NCBI GenBank assembly: GCA_019416455.1
Contig: DXXG01000027.1
Span: 1 to 64,000, forward strand
Reading direction: 5' to 3'
Length of the DNA stretch: 64,000 nt
Source of the DNA: Clostridiales bacterium
Lineage (GTDB): Bacteria; Bacillota; Clostridia; Oscillospirales; Acutalibacteraceae
This document shows, piece after piece, positions 49,644 through 57,879 of this stretch. The first letter of the stretch is position 1. Each line of letters opens with the position of its first letter. The position numbers and the translations under genes were made by a program. Under the pieces are notes generated by a model. It had not been told where the DNA came from. It saw nothing but the letters and a program-made list of their open reading frames with translations, and did not search any database.

Positions 49644-52568
49644 TCACGCTGGGGCAGCTTCACTTCCCAATCCCAAAGCGGCGAACAGGCTCCGCAAGCG
49701 GATGCGCACGGCGCCCAGGTTGGTGATCTCGTCGATCTTGATCTGGGTGTAGATCCGGTCTCCGCTTTCCAAGATGGACCGGACCTCGTCGCCGGTGATG
49801 GCGTCCACGCCGCAGCCGAAGGATACCAGCTGCACCAGGTTGATCCGCTTGTCACCGGAATCTACCACGAACTTGGCGGCGGCGTAGAGCCGGGCGTGGT
49901 AGGTCCACTGGTTCAACACCCCGGTGGGGAACTTGGTTTCCAGCTCGCTGACGGAATCCTCCGTCACCACCACAGCGCCGCACTCGCAGATCAGCTTGTC
50001 GATGCCGTGGTTGATCTCGCTGTCCAAATGGTAGGGCCGGCCGGACAGGATGATCACCGGCAGGTTCTGTTCCTTGGCCAGAGCCAGATACTCCTGACCC
50101 TTTTTGTGGATCCGCTCCATGTGAGCGTAATACTCCGCGTAGGCGGCGTCAGAGGCGGCCTTTACCTCTTTTTCCGGGATGGGGTCGAAGTATCGGGACA
50201 GGATGTTGGTCATCTTCCCCGGGAAATCCTTCCGCCGGTGGAGACCTACGTAGTCGTAGATGAATTTCACATTCTCCAGGGCGGCGATGTTGGCGTCCAA
50301 CACTTCCGGATAATAGGCCACCACAGGACAGTTATAGTGATTGTCCCCCAGATGCTCATCCAGGTTGTAGCTCATGCAGGGGTAGAAAATAGCGTCGGGC
50401 TTCATGTCCAGCAAGGCCTCGATGTGGCCGTGCATCAGCTTGGCAGGATAGCACACCGTGTCCGAGGGGATGGTGTGCTGGCCTCTAAAGTACAGCTTCC
50501 GGTCAGACTCGGGAGAGTGAACCACCCCGAAGCCCAGCTTGGTGAAGAAGGTGTACCAGAAGGGGAGCAGCTCGAACATATTCAAGCCCATGGGGATGCC
50601 GATGGTGCCCCGGGGCCCATCACAGGGAGCGTAGGAGGCCAAAAGCTCCTTTTTGTAGTCATACAGGTTGTACTGGGCGGTGGGGGTGTTCTTTTTCAAG
50701 GGCTTGTCGCACCGGTTCCCGGCGATGTACCGGGCGCCGTTGGCGAAGGTGTTCACCGTCAGGCGGCAGTGGTTCTCACAGCCGTTGCAGGTGATGGCCT
50801 TCACCTCGTGGGTGAAGTTTCTCAGGTTCTCCGGCCCGATGATCCCGCTCTGGCCCCGGCCTTTCTCCTTGGAGTACAGGGCCGCGCCGTAAGCGCCCAT
50901 CAGTCCGGACACGGAGGGACGGATCACGTACTTGCCGATCTCCTTCTCGAAGGCCCGCAGCACCGCGTCGTTCAAGAAGGTGCCGCCCTGGACCACGATG
51001 TGATCCCCCAGGCTCTTGGCGTCGGTGACGCGGATGACCTTGTAAAGGGCGTTTTTCACCACGCTCATGGACAGGCCAGCGGAGATGTTCTCGATGGAGG
51101 CGCCGTCCTTCTGGGCCTGCTTCACGGAAGAGTTCATAAACACGGTGCACCGGGAGCCCAGGTCTACCGGGCTGTCGGCGAACAGGCCCAGCTTGGCGAA
51201 ATCTGCCATCTGGTAGCCCAAAGCGCCGGCAAAGGTCTGCAAAAAGGACCCGCACCCGGAGGAGCAGGCTTCATTCAAGAAAATATTGTCAATGGTGCCG
51301 TTTTTGATCTTAAAGCATTTGATGTCCTGGCCGCCGATGTCGATGATGAAGTCCACCTGGGGCTCGAATTTCTTGGCAGCGGTGAAGTGGGCAATGGTCT
51401 CCACCACACCCATGTCCAGGCCGAAAGCGTTCTTGATGATCTCCTCGCCGTAACCGGTGGAGGCGGAGGAGCGGATCTGGATGCCGGGGAACTTCTCGTA
51501 TAGGTCCGTGAGAAAGTCTTTGGCCAGGGGCACCGGGTTGCCGGAGTTGGGCAGGTACCGGGAATAGATGATCTCCTCGTTGGAGTTGATGGCCACGGCC
51601 TTCACCGTGGTGGAGCCTGCGTCGATGCCCACGTAGGCGATCTTATCTTCCAGCAGAGGGGCGTCGGTGGGGACGGAGTCCTTCTGATGGCGGAGGGTGA
51701 ATTCCTCATACTCCTCCTCGTCGTGGAACAGAGCGGCGCTGCTCTGGTAGTGGTGGCTGGAGCTGTAATGGGCGATCCGGTCCGTGATCTGGGCCAGGTC
51801 GAATTCCTCCCCGGTGCCGGCCAGGGCCGCGCCCGCCGCCACATAGTACAGGGAGTTCTCCGGGCAAACGCCCTCCACTCCCAGGATCCGGTCAAAAGCG
51901 GAGCGCAGCTGGGAGAAGAAGGTGAGAGGTCCGCCCAGGTATACCACTTTGCCCTCGATCTCCCGGCCCTGGGCCAGACCGGCGATGGTCTGGTTCACCA
52001 CGGCGGTGAGGATGCTCTGGGCGATGTCGTTTTTCTGGGCGCCCTGGTTCAAAAGGGCCTGGATGTCACTTTTAGCGAACACGCCGCAGCGGGAAGCGAT
52101 GCTGTAAGAGCGCTGGCTCTCCCCGGCGATGTCGTTGAGTTCTGTGGGGGTGATGGACAGCAGGGTGGCCATCTGGTCGATGAAGGCGCCGGTGCCGCCG
52201 GCGCAGGAGCCGTTCATCCGCACTTCCATGGAGCCGGAGAGAAACAGGATCTTGGCGTCCTCGCCTCCCAGCTCGATGACCACGTCGGCGTCGGGTATGT
52301 ACTTTTTCACGGCGGTGCGGGTGGCGTACACTTCCTGGACGAAGGGAATATTCAGGTCCTCCGCCAGGCCCATGCCCGCCGAACCGGAAACGCAGAGGGA
52401 CGCCTGTTTTTCCTGGGGGAATTTTTCCCGGATGCGGGCGAGCATCCCGGAGGCTTTCTCCGCGATCTGGGAGTAGTGCCGCTCGTACTCCTGATACACC
52501 GGCTGATCCTGCCGGTCATACACCATACATTTCAGGGTGGTGGAGCCCACGTCCAAACCGATCTTCAT
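49644..52568 (-). CDS. Acyl-CoA dehydratase activase-related protein (two ASKHA domains plus DUF2229)
   Basis: A 974-residue protein with two BcrAD/BadFG-type ATPase domains. The first starts MKIGLDVGSTTLKCMVYD and has the iron-sulfur cysteines C122 (NGSCAGGTG) and C161 (SRCGVF). The second starts YVGIDAGSTTVKAVAIN with C435 (NEACSSG) and C474 (SRCTVF). A DUF2229 domain follows from about residue 620 (TCNGCENHCRLTVNTF). Relatives activate 2-hydroxyacyl-CoA dehydratases by ATP-driven electron transfer. It ends SEAAPA where the fused form would continue into the half encoded at 48024-49340. Confidence 0.9.
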   Translation of the reverse strand: MKIGLDVGSTTLKCMVYDRQDQPVYQEYERHYSQIAEKASGMLARIREKFPQEKQASLCVSGSAGMGLAEDLNIPFVQEVYATRTAVKKYIPDADVVIELGGEDAKILFLSGSMEVRMNGSCAGGTGAFIDQMATLLSITPTELNDIAGESQRSYSIASRCGVFAKSDIQALLNQGAQKNDIAQSILTAVVNQTIAGLAQGREIEGKVVYLGGPLTFFSQLRSAFDRILGVEGVCPENSLYYVAAGAALAGTGEEFDLAQITDRIAHYSSSHHYQSSAALFHDEEEYEEFTLRHQKDSVPTDAPLLEDKIAYVGIDAGSTTVKAVAINSNEEIIYSRYLPNSGNPVPLAKDFLTDLYEKFPGIQIRSSASTGYGEEIIKNAFGLDMGVVETIAHFTAAKKFEPQVDFIIDIGGQDIKCFKIKNGTIDNIFLNEACSSGCGSFLQTFAGALGYQMADFAKLGLFADSPVDLGSRCTVFMNSSVKQAQKDGASIENISAGLSMSVVKNALYKVIRVTDAKSLGDHIVVQGGTFLNDAVLRAFEKEIGKYVIRPSVSGLMGAYGAALYSKEKGRGQSGIIGPENLRNFTHEVKAITCNGCENHCRLTVNTFANGARYIAGNRCDKPLKKNTPTAQYNLYDYKKELLASYAPCDGPRGTIGIPMGLNMFELLPFWYTFFTKLGFGVVHSPESDRKLYFRGQHTIPSDTVCYPAKLMHGHIEALLDMKPDAIFYPCMSYNLDEHLGDNHYNCPVVAYYPEVLDANIAALENVKFIYDYVGLHRRKDFPGKMTNILSRYFDPIPEKEVKAASDAAYAEYYAHMERIHKKGQEYLALAKEQNLPVIILSGRPYHLDSEINHGIDKLICECGAVVVTEDSVSELETKFPTGVLNQWTYHARLYAAAKFVVDSGDKRINLVQLVSFGCGVDAITGDEVRSILESGDRIYTQIKIDEITNLGAVRIRLRSLFAALGLGSEAAPA

Positions 52569-52902
52569 CTTGTATTGATCATCCTTTCCAAGCGGTCCCC
52601 TTCCGCGGGCGGCTCTGGCCGGCGGAAGTGTGTGTGTAAAAAATTCCAGAATTATTCAAAGAACGAAAGGATTTTTGAAAATCTTTCTTAAGTTTATACC
52701 ATCTGGATTCCATTAAGATGCTGTACTGAGTTATGATAGCATTTTCTGTTGAAAAAAGCAATATTCCCCCGTGTCCAACCTCTGGAAAAAGGTATGCGGG
52801 GGGTGGGGGCGACTATGTGGAAAAATCCTCCGGGAAGCTCCCCATTTTCCAAAAGGCGTGCTAAAATAGAGGTGATTTCAGTCACAGAAGGGAGAGACAG
52901 AG

Positions 52903-53325
52903 ATGCTGCCTGTTTTTTACGAGCACAAAGTGCAGTATTACGAGACTGACCGGATGGACTGCGTCCATCATTCCAATTATATCCGCTGGTTCGAGGAGGC
53001 CCGCACCTGGCTGATGGAGGAAGAGGGCTTCGGCTATCCCCAGCTGGAGGCCCTGGGCGTGGTGAGCCCTGTGCTGAAAGCCCAGGCGGAGTACCGCTCC
53101 ATGACCCGGTTCGGGGAAACGGTGGTCATCGAGACCCAGGTGGAGAGCTATACCGGCACCCGCATCGCCTTCAGCTACATCGTCCGGGACAAGGAGACCG
53201 GTGCTCTCCGCTGTGAGGGGAGAACGGAGCATTGCTTCCTGGGAGAGTCGGGGAGGCCCGTGTCCCTGAAGAAAGCCTGCCCCTCGTACCACCAGCGGGT
53301 CCAGGAAGTGATGGCCGGACGGTAA
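52903..53325 (+). CDS. YbgC/FadM-type acyl-CoA thioesterase
   Basis: A 140-residue hot-dog-fold protein: HKVQYYETDRMDCVHHSNYIRWFEEARTWLME, with the catalytic Asp in the position typical of 4-hydroxybenzoyl-CoA thioesterases. It hydrolyses acyl-CoA esters, specificity unknown. A TAAAAT box at about 52860-52866 suggests its promoter. The 334-base gap before it, between divergent genes, contains only promoter-like AT-rich sequence and no repeat. Confidence 0.9.
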   Translation: MLPVFYEHKVQYYETDRMDCVHHSNYIRWFEEARTWLMEEEGFGYPQLEALGVVSPVLKAQAEYRSMTRFGETVVIETQVESYTGTRIAFSYIVRDKETGALRCEGRTEHCFLGESGRPVSLKKACPSYHQRVQEVMAGR

Positions 53326-53380
53326 AAGTAATTTTCCCCAGAAAATTCAGGAAAAACAGGGGATTCTTTTCCTTGCTGCC

Positions 53381-53421
53381 TTGACATCTGCTTTTCTATT
53401 CCGTAAAATGTAAGTACAACT
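53381..53421 (+). promoter_or_regulatory. Promoter and AraR-like operator of the araR-like gene
   Basis: TTGACA (53381-53386) and TAAAAT (53404-53409), 17 bases apart. AAATGTAAGTACAACT (53406-53421) overlaps the -10 and matches the B. subtilis AraR operator ATTTGTACGTACAAAT at 12 of 16 positions, with a perfect TGTA-AG-TACA core. This suggests autorepression. Confidence 0.65.
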
Positions 53422-53466
53422 TTGAGCAGAGTCCTGTCCGCTCCGCGGAGCAAAAGAGGAAAAGCT

Positions 53467-54537
53467 ATGAGAGAAAAAGCGAAATACGTTCAGCTGTTCG
53501 ACAAGCTGAAAGAGGATATTCTTCAAGGGGTGTACCAGGACGGCCAGCGGCTGCCCGGGGAAAATGAGATGGCCGATGGTTTTGGCATCAGCCGTCAGAC
53601 CGTGCGTCAGGCCCTGGCTCTACTGGAGCAGGAGGGCTATATTCAGCGGCGGCAGGGCAGCGGCACCTACGTCCACAAGGTAGAACCAAAGCGGCGGCGC
53701 ACCTGGACCGTGGGGGTCATCGCCACCTATATCAGCGAGTATATTTTCCCCTCCATTCTCCGGGGCATCGAGGGAGAGCTCTCGGAGCAGGGATTTTTCC
53801 CCATGCTTTCCGCCACCGCTAACCGGGTGGACAACGAGCGGCGCATCCTGGAAGAATATATGGATAAACAGATCGACGGGCTCATCGTGGAGGGCACCAA
53901 GAGCGCTCTGCCCAACCCCAACCTGCCCCTGTACGAAAAACTGCGGGAAATGGGCATTCCGGTGGTGTTCTTCAACGGGTATTACCCCGCTCTGCGGGAC
54001 TGCGTGTCCGTCACCATGAACGACCGACAGGGAGGCTTTGACGCGGTGGAATACCTGGTGGCAAAAGGTCATCGGAACATCGGGGGCATTTTTAAAAACG
54101 ACGATATGCAGGGCCTGGGCCGGTACGACGGCTACGCCAGAGCCCTTTTGAAAAACGGGCTCACCTTCCAGGATCAGTGGGTGACTTGGTTCAATTCGGA
54201 GAGCCGGGAAAATCTGCTCACCGACGAGTACGGCGTTACCCGACTTCTGGAAAAGCTGTCCCAGTGCACCGCCGTGGTGTGCTACAACGACGAGGTGGCC
54301 GTGAAGCTGGAACGTGTTTTTGCTACCCACGGTATCAAGGTGCCGGAGGATAAGGCCATCATCAGCTTCGACAACAGCCCGCTGGGAGAGCTGGCCGCCG
54401 CCGGGCTTACCTCTTTCGATCATTTGAAGGAAAGTTTGGGCGCCAGCGCCGCCCGGAAGCTCATCTCCATGATGGACGGCCGGGAGGAACAGAGTCTGGT
54501 GCTGGATTGGAACCTGGTGGAACGGGTCTCCGTATAA
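53467..54537 (+). CDS. AraR-type GntR/LacI hybrid transcriptional regulator
   Basis: A 356-residue repressor with a GntR winged helix at about 5-70 (GQRLPGENEMADGFGISRQTVRQALALLEQEGYI) and a LacI/GalR-type sugar-binding domain from about 80. Matches to B. subtilis AraR are striking: ATYISEYIFPSILRGIE, DNERRILEEYMDKQIDGLIVEGTKSAL, FKNDDMQGLGRYDGY, CYNDEVAVKL. Arabinose is therefore a likely effector. It is co-oriented with the GH27 gene starting 22 bases downstream. Confidence 0.9.
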   Translation: MREKAKYVQLFDKLKEDILQGVYQDGQRLPGENEMADGFGISRQTVRQALALLEQEGYIQRRQGSGTYVHKVEPKRRRTWTVGVIATYISEYIFPSILRGIEGELSEQGFFPMLSATANRVDNERRILEEYMDKQIDGLIVEGTKSALPNPNLPLYEKLREMGIPVVFFNGYYPALRDCVSVTMNDRQGGFDAVEYLVAKGHRNIGGIFKNDDMQGLGRYDGYARALLKNGLTFQDQWVTWFNSESRENLLTDEYGVTRLLEKLSQCTAVVCYNDEVAVKLERVFATHGIKVPEDKAIISFDNSPLGELAAAGLTSFDHLKESLGASAARKLISMMDGREEQSLVLDWNLVERVSV

Positions 54538-54559
54538 ATTAGGTCAGGAGGCAGTTTTC

Positions 54560-55882
54560 GTGAAAAAGGATCAAGTGGCGCTGACTCCCCCTTTGGGGTG
54601 GAACAGCTGGGATTGTTACGGTCCCGCGGTCAATGAGGAACAGCTTTTGGGCAACGCCCAGTATATGGCGGATCATTTGAAGGAATTTGGCTGGGAATAC
54701 GTGGTGTGCGACATCCAGTGGAGCGAACCCACCGCAGGAAAGATCAGCCCTTATTATGTGCCCTTTGCCTGGTTGACTCTGGACGAGTACGGCCGGCAGC
54801 TCCCCGCGCCGGAGCGGTTCCCCTCCGCGGCGGGCGGGAAAGGATTCGGCCCCATCGCGGAGAAGATCCACGGCATGGGTCTGAAATTCGGCATCCACAT
54901 CATGCGGGGCGTGCCCCGGCAGGCGGTGCATCAGCATCTGCCGGTGAAGGGCACGGATACCACCTGCGATAAGATCGCTTCCAGCGCTTCTGTCTGCAAG
55001 TGGAACACGGACATGTACGGCGTGGACGCTTCCAAAGAGGGAGCTCAGGCCTATTACGATTCCATTTTCGAGTTGTACGCCGCTTGGGGCGTGGACTTTG
55101 TGAAAGTGGACGATATCTGCAATACCAACGCCTACCCCAACGATCCCTACTCCGCGGAGAAGGAGATCGAGATGATCCGGAAAGCCATAGACCGGTGCGG
55201 CCGGGATATGGTGCTCAGCCTGTCCCCGGGACCGGCTGTGATCGAAAAGGCGTGGCATCTGCGGCAGAACGCCAATATGTGGCGGATCACCGACGACTTC
55301 TGGGACCGGTGGGATCTGCTGCTGGCCATGTTCGAGCGGTGCGAGGTCTGGGAGCGTCAGGTGTCTCCCGGCTGCTGGCCGGACTGCGATATGCTGCCTC
55401 TGGGGCGTATCCGGGTGTATTTGAAGGGCTGGACCGGTCCCCTGGGCTATGAGCGGGGGGAGGACTGGACCCAGTTCACCAAGGACGAGCAGATCACCAT
55501 GATGAGCTTGTGGGGGATCTTCCGTTCGCCGCTGATCATGGGCGGTGAAATGCGGGATAACGACGAGTTCACCTTGTCCCTGCTGACGAACCGGGACATT
55601 CTGCGGATGAACCAGCTGGGAAAAGATGCCCATCAGGTGTACCGTACAGAGAAGGCCTGCGCCTGGAAGAGCGTGGACAGCCAGGACGGCGGAGTGTACG
55701 TGGCGCTGTTCAACTTGTCGGATGAGGAAAAAGAGGTCACCGCCTGCTTCCAGGAGCTGGAGCTTTCCGGGGAATACCATGTGCGGGATCTGTGGTCCGG
55801 GGAGGACAAAGGCACCGTGGACGGCAAAGTGGGCGCCTGGTTGAACCCTCACGGCGCTGCGGTCTACAAACTGACTAAGTAA
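54560..55882 (+). CDS. GH27 glycosidase, possibly beta-L-arabinopyranosidase
   Basis: A 440-residue GH27 enzyme without a signal peptide. The opening PPLGWNSWDCYG is the family signature. Candidate nucleophile D184 is in FVKVDDICN and the acid/base D246 in WRITDDFWDRWD. In alpha-galactosidases two adjacent Asp contact the sugar O4 and O6; here the site reads VCDIQW (D51, then Ile), so the O6-binding Asp is absent. This and the AraR-like regulator next door favour an arabinopyranosidase over an alpha-galactosidase, though family members are often annotated as the latter. The GTG start is 8 bases after CAGGAGG. Confidence 0.85.
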   Translation: MKKDQVALTPPLGWNSWDCYGPAVNEEQLLGNAQYMADHLKEFGWEYVVCDIQWSEPTAGKISPYYVPFAWLTLDEYGRQLPAPERFPSAAGGKGFGPIAEKIHGMGLKFGIHIMRGVPRQAVHQHLPVKGTDTTCDKIASSASVCKWNTDMYGVDASKEGAQAYYDSIFELYAAWGVDFVKVDDICNTNAYPNDPYSAEKEIEMIRKAIDRCGRDMVLSLSPGPAVIEKAWHLRQNANMWRITDDFWDRWDLLLAMFERCEVWERQVSPGCWPDCDMLPLGRIRVYLKGWTGPLGYERGEDWTQFTKDEQITMMSLWGIFRSPLIMGGEMRDNDEFTLSLLTNRDILRMNQLGKDAHQVYRTEKACAWKSVDSQDGGVYVALFNLSDEEKEVTACFQELELSGEYHVRDLWSGEDKGTVDGKVGAWLNPHGAAVYKLTK

Positions 55883-55907
55883 ATCCTATTTATTTGAAAT
55901 ATACGAG

Positions 55908-55953
55908 AAAAAGCCTGGGAAACAGCTTTCTGCTTTCCAGGCTTTCTTTTTTT
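55908..55953 (+). terminator. Terminator of the GH27 gene
   Basis: AAAGCCTGG pairs with CCAGGCTTT and CTTTTTTT follows. Confidence 0.9.
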
Positions 55954-55984
55954 CGTGTTTGAACAATCTAGTGCCACCAAACCA

Positions 55985-56148
55985 TTGGCGCGGACGTGCA
56001 TTAACGCACCGCAAAGGCGCGGCGCTAAGCCGCCGCCCCGATGCGCGACCTGTCCCGCAGGGCCACCTGCCGTGGACGCGAGATAACGTCCAGCACAGCA
56101 CGAGCGAAGCGAGCTGCCAAAAAACGCGACTTGCCCGGGGTGCAACCC
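55985..56148. repeat. GC-rich repeat, two tandem right halves beside the ROK gene
   Basis: Two tandem right-half units (about 55985-56068 and 56069-56148). The first starts GGCGCGGACGTGCATTAACG; the second has GTGGACGCGAGATAACG and GAGCGAAGCGAGC. They reach up to the stop codon of the leftward ROK-kinase gene, and could affect the 3' end of its transcript. Confidence 0.7.
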
Positions 56149-57096
56149 CTAGAAGAGAAGCTCCAGGGCTCCCAGAATGCCCGCGTCTTGGCCGCACTGA
56201 GCGAACAGAAAATCCACCTTCTCGTCCGTGTGCCGGTAGGAGTCGAATACCTTCCGCACCCGGCCAAACAGCAGGTCTCCCATGTTCACCAGTCCGCCGC
56301 CAAATACAAAACAGTCAATGTTCAGGGTCATGTATAGGTTGAATACCCATATCCCCAGATACAGCGCCATTTGATCCAGCGCCCGCAGCGCCATTGCGTC
56401 CCCGGCTTTGGCCGCCATTTCCAGGTGCCGGGCGTCGATCTTTTCCGGAGAACCTGCCAGCTGGGTCATCAAAGTGTTCTCTCCCTGGGCAATCCACTCC
56501 CGGATGTGCCGGACGATCATCCCTCCGGAGGAGTAGGACTGAACACAGCCCTGGTTGCCGCAGCCACAGGGGATCCCTTCCCCGGGAGTCAGGACAGTGT
56601 GGCCGCTCTCGCCGGCAAAGCCGTTGCTGCCCCGGAACAACCGCCCGTCAATGATGATTCCCGAGGAAAGCCCCGTGCTCACAGGACAGTAGAGCATGTG
56701 AGGCCGGCCTATCCCCGCTCCGTGGCGGGATTCCGCCAGAGCGGCGCAGTGGGCGTCGTTGTCCACTTCCACCTGCACGCCGGGCAGCAGCCCTTCCAGG
56801 CAGGCTTTCACCCCAAAACCGTTGAGGGCGGGGAGCATGGCGCAGATCACCACTTCCCCTTGAGGATACCGCACCATGCAGGGCAGGCCCACGCCCACCC
56901 CGGAAAGCCCGGAAAGAGGCAGAGACAGCTCTTCCAGCAGGTCTTTCATAACGGATACGGTGTGCTGGAAGAATCCTTCTCCGGAGAGCTCCGGATCTGA
57001 GGGGAATTTCCGTTTGCCCAAAAGGGTCTTGTCCTCGCCGAAGATCCCTATGGCCACCTTGGTGCCTCCTACGTCGATGCCAGCGTAATACTTCAT
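56149..57096 (-). CDS. ROK-family sugar kinase
   Basis: A 315-residue kinase of the ROK family (glucokinase, fructokinase, N-acetylmannosamine kinase). It has the ATP-binding start AGIDVGGTKVAIGIFG, the catalytic Asp in EVDNDAHCAALAE, and the zinc motif GHTVLTPGEGIPCGCGNQGCVQSYSSGG, where the usual Glu after GCxE is Gln. The ATG at 57096 is 11 bases after AAAGGAG; the frame extends to 57183 without a site. It might phosphorylate a sugar released by the neighbouring GH27, but there is no direct link; the specificity cannot be read. Confidence 0.9.
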   Translation of the reverse strand: MKYYAGIDVGGTKVAIGIFGEDKTLLGKRKFPSDPELSGEGFFQHTVSVMKDLLEELSLPLSGLSGVGVGLPCMVRYPQGEVVICAMLPALNGFGVKACLEGLLPGVQVEVDNDAHCAALAESRHGAGIGRPHMLYCPVSTGLSSGIIIDGRLFRGSNGFAGESGHTVLTPGEGIPCGCGNQGCVQSYSSGGMIVRHIREWIAQGENTLMTQLAGSPEKIDARHLEMAAKAGDAMALRALDQMALYLGIWVFNLYMTLNIDCFVFGGGLVNMGDLLFGRVRKVFDSYRHTDEKVDFLFAQCGQDAGILGALELLF

Positions 57097-57288
57097 GTGG
57101 TCGCCCACTCCTTTCTTCTTCTTTTCATCATACGGTGTTTGGGGCCAAAAGGCAAGGCTTTCCCCGGCGAAAGTTCTTTCCATATGAAATAGTTTGTCCA
57201 GTTTTTTCAGAAAAGGAGCTTGGGGAAAGACTGACGGATGGGGATCTTAGAAAAATGTAAACGTTTTTTTAAACCCTGAGGGGATCGG

Positions 57289-57358
57289 TTGACACCCTGG
57301 GTGACGGGTGATATAATTCACTTTGCGAAAAGTTCAAAAAGAAACAATTCGTAACGAA
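57289..57358 (+). promoter_or_regulatory. Consensus promoter and MarR operator candidate of the exporter operon
   Basis: Perfect TTGACA (57289-57294) and TATAAT (57312-57317) with a 17-base spacer. TTCGT-A-ACGAA (57348-57358) is a perfect palindrome touching the AAAGGAG ribosome site, a likely MarR operator for autorepression. A partly cre-like TGTAAACGTTTTTT lies upstream near 57255. Confidence 0.75.
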
Positions 57359-57372
57359 AGGAGTTTGAACCG

Positions 57373-57879
57373 GTGGAGCAGCGAGAAAAACTCAAGACCA
57401 TGCCGGGAGGTATGGAGGAAAACCTTACGGTGGTGATGATGCGGGTGCGGCGCAGCGTGCGTTCCGCCTTGCGGGAAGCCGTGGGGGACGCGGGACTCAC
57501 TCAAAACGAGATAGAGGTGCTGCTGTTTTTGCAGCGCGGCACCTTTGATACCGCCCGGGATATCAGCCGGGTGCGGGGGATGCCTCGTTCTCTGGTGAGC
57601 AAGGCGGTGGACCAGCTGGTGAAGCGGGGCTTCGTGGAAGCCTGCCAGGACAAGCAGGACCGGCGGGTGGTGCGGCTGCGGCTGCTGCCTCCTGCCCAGG
57701 CCGTGGTGGAAAAGCTGGTGGAGACCCGCAGGGAGTTTTTCGCCCAGTTGTGCCGGGATATCACCCGGGAAGAGGCGGCAGCGTTTTATTCCATGGTGGA
57801 TAAGATGACGAAGAACCTCAGCCAGATGAAAGACCTTTCGGAGCGGATCACGGAAGAGGAAAAGGAGGAGCGCTTGTGA
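57373..57879 (+). CDS. MarR-family transcriptional regulator
   Basis: A 168-residue winged-helix repressor: the core GLTQNEIEVLLFLQRGTFDTARDISRVRGMPRSLVSKAVDQLVKRGFVEACQDKQDRRVVRLRLLPPA carries the helix-turn-helix and wing. It starts at GTG 57373, 9-10 bases after AAAGGAG. MarR genes directly upstream of paired ABC exporters usually repress the operon and release it on binding a toxic compound. It overlaps the first ABC gene by 4 bases (GTGA). Confidence 0.92.
   Translation: MEQREKLKTMPGGMEENLTVVMMRVRRSVRSALREAVGDAGLTQNEIEVLLFLQRGTFDTARDISRVRGMPRSLVSKAVDQLVKRGFVEACQDKQDRRVVRLRLLPPAQAVVEKLVETRREFFAQLCRDITREEAAAFYSMVDKMTKNLSQMKDLSERITEEEKEERL

Noticed and set aside
49632..51503. A 623-residue open frame on the plus strand opposite the activase gene
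   Set aside because: It is the antisense shadow of an unmistakable coding sequence.
48024..52568. A frameshifted pseudogene of the fused activase
   Set aside because: Both parts are complete at their expected domain ends, the second has its own start and strong ribosome site, and the gap is a defined repeat rather than a decayed coding region.
53422..53466. A 15-codon N-terminal extension of the AraR-like regulator
   Set aside because: It begins inside the promoter/operator region and lacks a ribosome site; the ATG at 53467 has AGAGGA at a good distance.
55959..56342. A rightward frame of 127 codons beside the ROK kinase gene
   Set aside because: It is made of repeat sequence and then runs antisense through the kinase gene.
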